The notes beneath the pieces are model-generated. The model was not told the origin of the DNA and made no database searches. It worked only from the letters and a program-made list of their open reading frames with translations. Positions 39,993 through 51,160 of a stretch of 64,000 nucleotides of DNA are shown here, piece by piece. Source of the stretch: Dromaius novaehollandiae (Eukaryota; Chordata; Aves; Casuariiformes; Dromaiidae). The position numbers and the translations under genes were made by a program. Position 1 is the first letter of the stretch, and the number at the start of each line of letters is the position of its first letter. The stretch covers positions 13,880,469-13,944,468 of the forward strand of contig NC_088112.1 in NCBI RefSeq assembly GCF_036370855.1, read 5' to 3'.

Positions 39993-42900
39993 CTATGCCA
40001 GTGCTCTGCATTCCCCAGCATGTTTGAGGAAAAGAAGCTTGCTACTCCGTCTAAAGAGAAAGAGGGAGACCAAAATTACAAACATGGAATTCAGCTTGAT
40101 AGTCCCAGTGGTGCAGTTGCTATTTACCAAAATAAGTTGATGCCCTCATGCTGCCCAAGTTATAGAGTACTCCACTTAATATTTGACCTCCTTCCTGATT
40201 CCCCAGGTTATATGTTTTCTCATGTGAAAGAGATTCGGACAAATCCAGTAATTTTGGGCACCTCCTCCTACATATAGAGCTTAAATTACTCTTTGAGGGA
40301 GGGAGACAGCAAGACTGCAAATGGGAATCTGGCTTCAATTGTAAGGGAAGCAGAAGAGAAATGAAACTCACTTGGACTAAAGATCTGCAGTGCCTATGGA
40401 GTCATGGAAGAGTGAGTGTCAGGACAGGAGCATACAGCAGAGATGGATTTACGTAGGGGCCTCAAAGAGAGCTCTGGGGCTTTCATGACCAGCTGCTGCT
40501 CCTGCGTGTGTATTTCTGCTCTTCTAATGCAGCAGTGGTTTTATGACTACATGGTGAACTCCATACTTACTGAACTGAATAACAGAACCGGCATCTGTTT
40601 TCATATGTTTTGCCATCAGAGCCGCAAACAGGCTCATACTTAATGGTGCAGATGCCTTTGGCACGGAGGTGGTAACTGCAGTCAACCTGCAGGTAATGGA
40701 GCAACAACACATTTTAAACCTTTTGTGCCCAGTATTTCCCTACATGAGTGATTTACATTATTTAATGTTTGTGATATGGCAAAAACTAAAACCACTTTTT
40801 AGGGGCAGGGTTCTGTTCTAGCAGCTCTGTAAACTCAGAGGCAGAGAACATGCTTGCCTGGAGCCTGAAGTCAGATTCCAAGCAGTGCAGAAGATGGGAG
40901 AAAAAAATCTCAGAAATACTATCATAGAAAATGAAATGGCCATGTCAGTGTTTCCAGGCTGGCCCTCCCACTGGCTGCTGTACTTTGGCTGTGCAGTCTA
41001 GAAAAGACAGATTTACAGGAAGTGGATTGTTGCAAGCCGCGCAGTAAAAAGTACTCCACACCCAAGGAATCACAGCTACTATCCATGAGTATTTCTGATA
41101 ATAAATGATCCCCCTGCTCTCCTGCAGAAAGGATGAGACAGCATCTCCTGCTAAACCACTTTTCCCAGTGAATGAAGGTCTCAGCAGCAGCCAAATGCTG
41201 TGTTTCCAGGTTGGGAGTCCTACACATGGGGACTGCTATCTGAGCCATGGGTTTGTTTCCATATCCTTTAACCCTGGCATACCTTTACTGTTTTCCTCAT
41301 ATCCTATTTTCAGGCCATATTCCATGAGTTTAGTGCCAGAATAATGCAAGTGTTCCTATTATGCAGCTATGTTTCATTTAATTTATGCTGTATAATGTAT
41401 TGCAACAACAGATAATAGTGCAGATTTCTGAGCTTTACCTGCGAACAGTCTCCATGTCGGAGTAGCTCTATGTCAGCTCCATTCCTTTGGGAAGAAAGTG
41501 AGTTGAGAATGAATGAGCGTAGGGCAGCCATTTCAGGAATTAAATTACCTCTTTACTCTCTAAATATCAACCCAAGCATCTACTGATCCAAAAATCACTG
41601 CAGTGAACCCACCCATTCACTTACGCCACTGCAGTGCAGAATTCACACTGGTTGCCATAGGTAATCCCGTTGGTCGCACAGACTGGGTTGTACTCCAGGG
41701 TGCAGATATTGTCATCACCATTGGTTGCTCGCAGGTAGCCAGCGCAGTTGATCTGAAACAGTCACAGAACAATAGCTTTAATCTCTGCCCTCCATTACAT
41801 CTGTCCGGTGCAATGGAGCATGGTGCAAGACACATTTCCCCTTCTCCTCAAGGTAGCAGTAAACATATTGAGCTCTATGGAGACACGAGTTTCCAGCCCC
41901 AGCGCATTACAACTGAAGTAGCATGATTAGCTGAAATTCTGCCTCTGAGAACAGCACAATCCTGGAACATCTCTGCATTTTCCTGCCCTGAAATTGGCTC
42001 AGTGTCAGCTTGGGGTTTTTCCACCATGAACTCCACTGTGCCTAAAATGCCAGTTATATGGCAGTGACGGGACAGGAAATTTTGCTGTGAAATGTCTACA
42101 CAACTTCTGAAAATGGAGTTTACATTTGCCTAAGTATTTCTGCAAACATTACTTACTGTGAGAGTACTGAGATGAAAATTGCAGTATTATGTTAAATTGC
42201 ACAGCCCAGAGTGCTTCTTTATATAATCTCTCTATTCTAAAAATAGATACATCTCCACTCCATGGTAGCTCTACATATTGATAAACAAGTCTTATGATAA
42301 AAGTTCTGATAGACTATTTTTTCCATAACAAAATGATGGTTTAGTCAAAATCCAAATTTCCTCTGAGAATTTCTACATCTCAACAAAATTATTCTAAGCC
42401 TACAGGGAAGTGTTTTGATAATGCTGAAACATAATTGAAATCAAAAGCTTTAAATTTTAAGTTATGTGTTATACATAAGAAAACATTTTAAAACTCACAG
42501 TTGAAATAGAAGATTTTGATTGTTTGAAACAAATTAAAAAATAAACTCTTGAAAATCATAAATTCTTAACTTTGATTCCTTTTCAGACAGTATTGAAATT
42601 GTATTTTTCATGAAGAATAGCTCCTCTTGCCTAGCTTCCTGCCATCGTTTTACATCGCTGCTAAGTGCAGCTCAAGAAGGAGTGGAACGGATCTTGGACT
42701 ATACCTGAATGCATTTTCCATCATGCTTTTTGTCAACTGCTTTGCGACGCCTAGAGGGATAAAGAGAAGGAAAGGAAGCATAAGTCTGTCGATAGCATAG
42801 AGTCATCTCACTCATTACGTCTCTCCATTTGTGAAGCCCCAGTAATTAATCAAACTTAGGAGCTTTGTCACTGAAGAGATCCCTAGGGCAGACAGCAACT

Positions 42901-45900
42901 TCTGAAAAGTCTTCTAGACCACCCTGCGATTAGTCACAGTACCAAAGGCTTTTGTTGTCTGCTACTTGAGCTGGTATTTTAAGTGATCGGGAGAACTCAT
43001 TCTCACCAGATTTCTCTACAGAGTAAGCACTCGTTGGGGTAAGTCACACCATCAGTCCCACAGACGGGTTCCAATGTACTGGGACAAGCAAGATCTTTCC
43101 CCGAAGACAAGAAGTACGTGCTGCAGGAGGCCTATTAAAAAGGACAGAAAGTATAATTTGTCTGGTAGGGAGGAGGGTGTTTCGTGTTAATCATGTTTTC
43201 CTTGCATAGGGATACTACCGTTGATCTTTTTTCCTCTATTGCTCCTCCATGGTGAAGAAAGGGAGCAAAATACACCATGTTTCTCACAGTATGCATGGGC
43301 TCATTTCCACTGTTAAGGTATTCAGTACTGTAGACATGCATTACCGACAAAAATGATCGCTCCTTAGGGAATCAGGGCAGGGAAGGTATTTAGGTAGCTA
43401 TTTAAAAGAATGTGTATATTTTTGTATAGATAGTTTTGAAATTGTGTAATTTTCATGAAGAAGAATAGCTCCTCTTGCCTAGCTTCCTGCCATCGTTTTA
43501 CATCGCTGCTAAGTGCAGCTCAAGAAGGAGTGGAACGGATCTTGGACTATACCTGAATGCATTTTCCATCATGCTTTTTGTCAACTGCTTTGCGACGCCT
43601 AGAGGGATAAAGAGAAGGAAAGGAAGCATAAGTCTGTCGATAGCATAGAGTCATCTCACTCATTACGTCTCTCCATTTGTGAAGCCCCAGTAATTAATCA
43701 AACTTAGGAGCTTTGTCACTGAAGAGATCCCTAGGGCAGACAGCAACTTCTGAAAAGTCTTCTAGACCACCCTGCGATTAGTCACAGTACCAAAGGCTTT
43801 TGTTGTCTGCTACTTGAGCTGGTATTTTAAGTGATCGGGAGAACTCATTCTCACCAGATTTCTCTACAGAGTAAGCACTCGTTGGGGTAAGTCACACCAT
43901 CAGTCCCACAGACGGGTTCCAATGTACTGGGACAAGCAAGATCTTTCCCCGAAGACAAGAAGTACGTGCTGCAGGAGGCCTGTTAAAAAGGACAGAAAGT
44001 ATAATTTGTCTGGTAGGGAGGAGGGTGTTTCGTGTTAATCATGTTTTCCTTGCATAGGGATACTACCGTTGATCTTTTTTCCTCTATTGCTCCTCCATGG
44101 TGAAGAAAGGGAGCAAAATACACCATGTTTCTCACAGTATGCATGGGCTCATTTCCACTGTTAAGGTATTCAGTACTGTAGACATGCATTACCGACAAAA
44201 ATGATCGCTCCTTAGGGAATCAGGGCAGGGAAGATATTTAGGTAGCTATTTAAAAGAATGTGTATATTTTTGTATAGATAGTTTTGAAATTGTGTAATTT
44301 TCATGAAGAAGAATAGCTCCTCTTGCCTAGCTTGCTGCCATCGTTTTACATCGCTGCTAAGTGTAGCTCAAGAAGGAGTGGAACGGATCTTGGACTATAC
44401 CTGAACGCATTTTCCATCATGCTTTTTGTCAACTGCTTTGCGACGCCTAGAGGGATAAAGAGAAGGAAAGGAAGCATAAGTCTGTCGATAGCATAGAGTC
44501 ATCTCACTCATTACGTCTCTCCATTTGTGAAGCCCCAGTAATTAATCAAACTTAGGAGCTTTGTCACTGAAGAGATCCCTAGGGCAGACAGCAACTTCTG
44601 AAAAGTCTTCTAGACCACCCTGCGATTAGTCACAGTACCAAAGGCTTTTGTTGTCTGCTACTTGAGCTGGTATTTTAAGTGATCGGGAGAACTCATTCTC
44701 ACCAGATTTCTCTACAGAGTAAGCACTCGTTGGGGTAAGTCACACCATCAGTCCCACAGACGGGTTCCAATGTACTGGGACAAGCAAGATCTTTCCCCGA
44801 AGACAAGAAGTACGTGCTGCAGGAGGCCTGTTAAAAAGGACAGAAAGTATAATTTGTCTGGTAGGGAGGAGGGTGTTTCGTGTTAATCATGTTTTCCTTG
44901 CATAGGGATACTACCGTTGATCTTTTTTCCTCTATTGCTCCTCCATGGTGAAGAAAGGGAGCAAAATACACCATGTTTCTCACAGTATGCATGGGCTCAT
45001 TTCCACTGTTAAGGTATTCAGTACTGTAGACATGCATTACCGACAAAAATGATCGCTCCTTAGGGAATCAGGGCAGGGAAGATATTTAGGTAGCTATTTA
45101 AAAGAATGTGTATATTTTTGTATAGATAGTTTTGAAATTGTGTAATTTTCATGAAGAAGAATAGCTCCTCTTGCCTAGCTTCCTGCCATCGTTTTACATC
45201 GCTGCTAAGTGCAGCTCAAGAAGGAGTGGAACGGATCTTGGACTATACCTGAATGCATTTTCCATCATGCTTTTTGTCAACCTTTTTGCGACGCCTAGAG
45301 GGATAAAGAGAAGGAAAGGAAGCATAAGTCTGTCGATAGCATAGAGTCATCTCACTCATTACGTCCCTCCATTTGTGAAGCCCCAGTAATTAATCAAACT
45401 TAGGAGCTTTGTCACTGAAGAGATCCCTAGGGCAGACAGCAACTTCTGAAAAGTCTTCTAGACCACCCTGCGATTAGTCACAGTACCAAAGGCTTTTGTT
45501 GTCTGCTACTTGAGCTGGTATTTTAAGTGATCGGGAGAACTCATTCTCACCAGATTTCTCTACAGAGTAAGCACTCGTTGGGGTAAGTCACACCATCAGT
45601 CCCACAGACGGGTTCCAATGTACTGGGACAAGCAAGATCCTTCCCCGAAGACAAGAAGTACGTGCTGCAGGAGGCCTGTTAAAAAGGACAGAAAGTATAA
45701 TTTGTCTGGTAGGGAGGAGGGTGTTTCGTGTTAATCATGTTTTCCTTGCATAGGGATACTACCGTTGATCTTTTTTCCTCTATTGCTCCTCCATGGTGAA
45801 GAAAGGGAGCAAAATACACCATGTTTCTCACAGTATGCATGGGCTCATTTCCACTGTTAAGGTATTCAGTACTGTAGACATGCATTACCGACAAAAATGA

Positions 45901-48900
45901 TCGCTCCTTAGGGAATCAGGGCAGGGAAGATATTTAGGTAGCTATTTAAAAGAATGTGTATATTTTTGTATAGATAGTTTTGAAATTGTGTAATTTTCAT
46001 GAAGAAGAATAGCTCCTCTTGCCTAGCTTCCTGCCATCGTTTTACATCGCTGCTAAGTGCAGCTCAAGAAGGAGTGGAACGGATCTTGGACTATACCTGA
46101 ATGCATTTTCCATCATGCTTTTTGTCAACTGCTTTGCGACGCCTAGAGGGATAAAGAGAAGGAAAGGAAGCATAAGTCTGTCGATAGCATAGAGTCATCT
46201 CACTCATTACGTCTCTCCATTTGTGAAGCCCCAGTAATTAATCAAACTTAGGAGCTTTGTCACTGAAGAGATCCCTAGGGCAGACAGCAACTTCTGAAAA
46301 GTCTTCTAGACCACCCTGCGATTAGTCACAGTACCAAAGGCTTTTGTTGTCTGCTACTTGAGCTGGTATTTTAAGTGATCGGGAGAACTCATTCTCACCA
46401 GATTTCTCTACAGAGTAAGCACTCGTTGGGGTAAGTCACACCATCAGTCCCACAGACGGGTTCCAATGTACTGGGACAAGCAAGATCTTTCCCCGAAGAC
46501 AAGAAGTACGTGCTGCAGGAGGCCTGTTAAAAAGGACAGAAAGTATAATTTGTCTGGTAGGGAGGAGGGTGTTTCGTGTTAATCATGTTTTCCTTGCATA
46601 GGGATACTACCGTTGATCTTTTTTCCTCTATTGCTCCTCCATGGTGAAGAAAGGGAGCAAAATACACCATGTTTCTCACAGTATGCATGGGCTCATTTCC
46701 ACTGTTAAGGTATTCAGTACTGTAGACATGCATTACCGACAAAAATGATCGCTCCTTAGGGAATCAGGGCAGGGAAGGTATTTAGGTAGCTATTTAAAAG
46801 AATGTGTATATTTTTGTATAGATAGTTTTGAAATTGTGTAATTTTCATGAAGAAGAATAGCTCCTCTTGCCTAGCTTCCTGCCATCGTTTTACATCGCTG
46901 CTAAGTGCAGCTCAAGAAGGAGTGGAACGGATCTTGGACTATACCTGAATGCATTTTCCATCATGCTTTTTGTCAACTGCTTTGCGACGCCTAGAGGGAT
47001 AAAGAGAAGGAAAGGAAGCATAAGTCTGTCGATAGCATAGAGTCATCTCACTCATTACGTCTCTCCATTTGTGAAGCCCCAGTAATTAATCAAACTTAGG
47101 AGCTTTGTCACTGAAGAGATCCCTAGGGCAGACAGCAACTTCTGAAAAGTCTTCTAGACCACCCTGCGATTAGTCACAGTACCAAAGGCTTTTGTTGTCT
47201 GCTACTTGAGCTGGTATTTTAAGTGATCGGGAGAACTCATTCTCACCAGATTTCTCTACAGAGTAAGCACTCGTTGGGGTAAGTCACACCATCAGTCCCA
47301 CAGACGGGTTCCAATGTACTGGGACAAGCAAGATCTTTCCCCGAAGACAAGAAGTACGTGCTGCAGGAGGCCTGTTAAAAAGGACAGAAAGTATAATTTG
47401 TCTGGTAGGGAGGAGGGTGTTTCGTGTTAATCATGTTTTCCTTGCATAGGGATACTACCGTTGATCTTTTTTCCTCTATTGCTCCTCCATGGTGAAGAAA
47501 GGGAGCAAAATACACCATGTTTCTCACAGTATGCATGGGCTCATTTCCACTGTTAAGGTATTCAGTACTGTAGACATGCATTACCGACAAAAATGATCGC
47601 TCCTTAGGGAATCAGGGCAGGGAAGATATTTAGGTAGCTATTTAAAAGAATGTGTATATTTTTGTATAGATAGTTTTGAAATTGTGTAATTTTCATGAAG
47701 AAGAATAGCTCCTCTTGCCTAGCTTCCTGCCATCGTTTTACATCGCTGCTAAGTGCAGCTCAAGAAGGAGTGGAACGGATCTTGGACTATACCTGAATGC
47801 ATTTTCCATCATGCTTTTTGTCAACCTTTTTGCGACGCCTAGAGGGATAAAGAGAAGGAAAGGAAGCATAAGTCTGTCGATAGCATAGAGTCATCTCACT
47901 CATTACGTCCCTCCATTTGTGAAGCCCCAGTAATTAATCAAACTTAGGAGCTTTGTCACTGAAGAGATCCCTAGGGCAGACAGCAACTTCTGAAAAGTCT
48001 TCTAGACCACCCTGCGATTAGTCACAGTACCAAAGGCTTTTGTTGTCTGCTACTTGAGCTGGTATTTTAAGTGATCGGGAGAACTCATTCTCACCAGATT
48101 TCTCTACAGAGTAAGCACTCGTTGGGGTAAGTCACACCATCAGTCCCACAGACGGGTTCCAATGTACTGGGACAAGCAAGATCCTTCCCCGAAGACAAGA
48201 AGTACGTGCTGCAGGAGGCCTGTTAAAAAGGACAGAAAGTATAATTTGTCTGGTAGGGAGGAGGGTGTTTCGTGTTAATCATGTTTTCCTTGCATAGGGA
48301 TACTACCGTTGATCTTTTTTCCTCTATTGCTCCTCCATGGTGAAGAAAGGGAGCAAAATACACCATGTTTCTCACAGTATGCATGGGCTCATTTCCACTG
48401 TTAAGGTATTCAGTACTGTAGACATGCATTACCGACAAAAATGATCGCTCCTTAGGGAATCAGGGCAGGGAAGATATTTAGGTAGCTATTTAAAAGAATG
48501 TGTATATTTTTGTATAGATAGTTTTGAAATTGTGTAATTTTCATGAAGAAGAATAGCTCCTCTTGCCTAGCTTCCTGCCATCGTTTTACATCGCTGCTAA
48601 GTGCAGCTCAAGAAGGAGTGGAACGGATCTTGGACTATACCTGAATGCATTTTCCATCATGCTTTTTGTCAACTGCTTTGCGACGCCTAGAGGGATAAAG
48701 AGAAGGAAAGGAAGCATAAGTCTGTCGATAGCATAGAGTCATCTCACTCATTACGTCTCTCCATTTGTGAAGCCCCAGTAATTAATCAAACTTAGGAGCT
48801 TTGTCACTGAAGAGATCCCTAGGGCAGACAGCAACTTCTGAAAAGTCTTCTAGACCACCCTGCGATTAGTCACAGTACCAAAGGCTTTTGTTGTCTGCTA

Positions 48901-51039
48901 CTTGAGCTGGTATTTTAAGTGATCGGGAGAACTCATTCTCACCAGATTTCTCTACAGAGTAAGCACTCGTTGGGGTAAGTCACACCATCAGTCCCACAGA
49001 CGGGTTCCAATGTACTGGGACAAGCAAGATCTTTCCCCGAAGACAAGAAGTACGTGCTGCAGGAGGCCTGTTAAAAAGGACAGAAAGTATAATTTGTCTG
49101 GTAGGGAGGAGGGTGTTTCGTGTTAATCATGTTTTCCTTGCATAGGGATACTACCGTTGATCTTTTTTCCTCTATTGCTCCTCCATGGTGAAGAAAGGGA
49201 GCAAAATACACCATGTTTCTCACAGTATGCATGGGCTCATTTCCACTGTTAAGGTATTCAGTACTGTAGACATGCATTACCGACAAAAATGATCGCTCCT
49301 TAGGGAATCAGGGCAGGGAAGATATTTAGGTAGCTATTTAAAAGAATGTGTATATTTTTGTATAGATAGTTTTGAAATTGTGTAATTTTCATGAAGAAGA
49401 ATAGCTCCTCTTGCCTAGCTTCCTGCCATCGTTTTACATCGCTGCTAAGTGCAGCTCAAGAAGGAGTGGAATGGATCTTGGACTATACCTGAATGCATTT
49501 TCCATCATGCTTTTTGTCAACCTTTTTGCAACGCCTAGAGGGATAAAGAGAAGGAAAGGAAGCATAAGTCTGTCGATAGCATAGAGTCATCTCACTCATT
49601 ACGTCTCTCCATTTGTGAAGCCCCAGTAATTAATCAAACTTAGGAGCTTTGTCACTGAAGAGATCCCTAGGGCAGACAGCAACTTCTGAAAAGTCTTCTA
49701 GACCACCCTGCGATTAGTCACAGTACCAAAGGCTTTTGTTGTCCGCTACTTGAGCTGGTATTTTAAGTGATCGGGAGAACTCATTCTCACCAGATTTCTC
49801 TACAGAGTAAGCACTCGTTGGGGTAAGTCACACCATCAGTCCCACAGACGGGTTCAGAGGTCCTGGGACAAGCAAGGTCTTTCCCTGGAAACAGCAAGTA
49901 CGTGCTGCAGGAGGCCTGTTAAAAAGGACAGAAAGTATAATTTGTCTGGTAGGGAGAAGGGTGTTTCGTGTTAATCATGTTTTCCTTGCATAGGGATACT
50001 ACCGTTGATCTTTTTTCCTCCATTGCTCCTCCATGGTGAAGAAAGGGAGCAAAATACACCATGTTTCTCACAGTATGCATGGGCTCATTTCCACTGTTAA
50101 GGTATTCAGTACTGTAGACATGCATTACCGACAAAAATGATCGCTCCTTAGGGAATCAGGGCAGGGAAAATATTTAGGTAGTTATTTTAAAAAATGTATA
50201 GGTTTTCTGTTGTCTCTCTGTGCTGTGCAGAATTGCACTCTACATTATTAATTGCCATCTTTTATCATACACATGGTAAAATCTCTTTCTCTGACAGGTA
50301 TTTTCTTATTTTTGGAAAAAGAGGTAGTATAATTCTGAGGGGAACTTTTCTTTCTTCCTTTCTCTCTCACTTTCTCTCTTTCTTTGTGTGTCTCTCTCAA
50401 GACTTCTCTGGAATGCAGTGTAATTATGAATTATTTATCTGGACTTAGAAATCAAGACTAAATTAGAAAGATCACTCACCGATTGACCACCAGTAACGAC
50501 ATCTACAATAAAAAACAGAGATTATAAAATATAAAAGTTTTACAATGTCCTTGATTCATATTCATTTGGAGTCATTGATTTCCCATCAGTTACCAAATTC
50601 ACTTTCTTACTACTGAAAAGTGATTGTTTTCCCAAAAGTTTCTTCTAATCTGAGTAAACCAAAAGTAATATCCTAAGATAAAATATTTCAATTGTTTGTG
50701 GAAACAGAAATTTTGACTCACTAAAGAAGTAAGATATGAACTTTTCTCCTCTTGCAGCACTGTTATCCCCATTAAATCTCATAAACGTAAATCAGACAGA
50801 TGTGTCACTAGATCTATAGTATTTGCACAAGGATGAATTTCATCAAAAGAGAAATCATCGCCGTCTCTTCTCCAGAAAGTTGACCTCTTTTTTTAGGCTG
50901 CATACATAACCCCATCTTTCAACAGGCAAAGATTCAGGAAGACCAGAGATATTAGTACAGGCTACAATAGAAACAACTTACCAGAAAGACAGCTGAGAAA
51001 CTCTAGCCCCAGAAGGGCAACAATTCTTATTATCTTCAT
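39993..51039 (-). CDS. Kazal gene B: eleven-domain secreted protease inhibitor with nine tandemly amplified domains
   Basis: Twenty-four coding exons by my reading. Signal exon 51039-50982 ([19 protein letters not shown]), linker exon 50502-50480 (DVVTGGQS), then nine exon pairs of 125 + 46 nt inside the 848-bp array. Exon A starts at 49915 and steps down by 848 to 43131; exon B starts at 49534 and steps down to 42750. Then come domain 10 (41752-41625, 41484-41439) and domain 11 (40686-40571, 40050-39993, ending HAGECRALA and TAG). The sum is 1968 nt, 655 aa, in frame throughout, with every border GT-AG. Array domains read [16 protein letters not shown], then [15 protein letters not shown] and [10 protein letters not shown], ending DKKHDGKC. 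P1 is Arg in domain 1, Ser in 2-9, Leu in 10 and Ile in 11. Domain layout is like ovoinhibitor/SPINK5, but chicken ovoinhibitor has seven domains and lies on the other side of OVM, so this is probably a separate paralogue. The signal peptide has an odd Glu in its hydrophobic core. Confidence 0.9.
42591..50207 (-). repeat. Tandem array of nine 848-bp units, each one Kazal domain (two exons and introns)
   Basis: The period is exactly 848 bp across all nine copies; unit starts are about 42591, 43439, 44287, 45135, 45983, 46831, 47679, 48527 and 49375. Each unit has, in + order, exon B (46 nt), an intron of about 256 bp, exon A (125 nt), and a longer intron running to the next unit. Copies differ by only a handful of bases. 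Units 4 and 7 share three variants: CAACCTTTTTGCG in exon B, ACGTCCCTCC in the intron, AGATCCTTCC in exon A. Unit 3 has its own set. Unit 9, the 5'-most in the gene, differs in a clustered patch of exon A. The left edge (about 42591) and right edge (about 50207) fall in AT-rich sequence where similarity stops abruptly. Confidence 0.97.
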
Positions 51040-51099
51040 AGTGGAGAGGGCTGGACAGTCTGTTACTTGCAAACCTGTTGCTACTGTATTCAGCAGAGA

Positions 51100-51160
51100 T
51101 GTTTCTCAGCTTTCACTGGCAGGACTATGTGTTGACTGTCTCTCTATATATATATCTCCC
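51100..51160 (-). promoter_or_regulatory. TATA box of Kazal gene B
   Basis: A run of alternating TATATATATA (+ coordinates 51145-51154) on the minus strand lies about 110 nt upstream of the start codon. Transcription would start near 51118, leaving a 5' UTR of about 80 nt, similar in layout to gene A. Confidence 0.6.

Noticed and set aside
43135-50134. A 71-codon minus-strand open frame (starting [12 protein letters not shown]) repeated nine times at 848-bp spacing
   Set aside because: It lies in the intron immediately upstream of each Kazal exon A and is repeated only because the whole unit is repeated. It has no recognised domain, and the Kazal exon reading explains the array fully.
42591-50207. 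CRISPR-like or satellite reading of the 848-bp array
   Set aside because: Units are long, carry two intact exons with conserved splice sites and phase, and are flanked by signal, linker and terminal exons of the same gene. It is a coding domain array.
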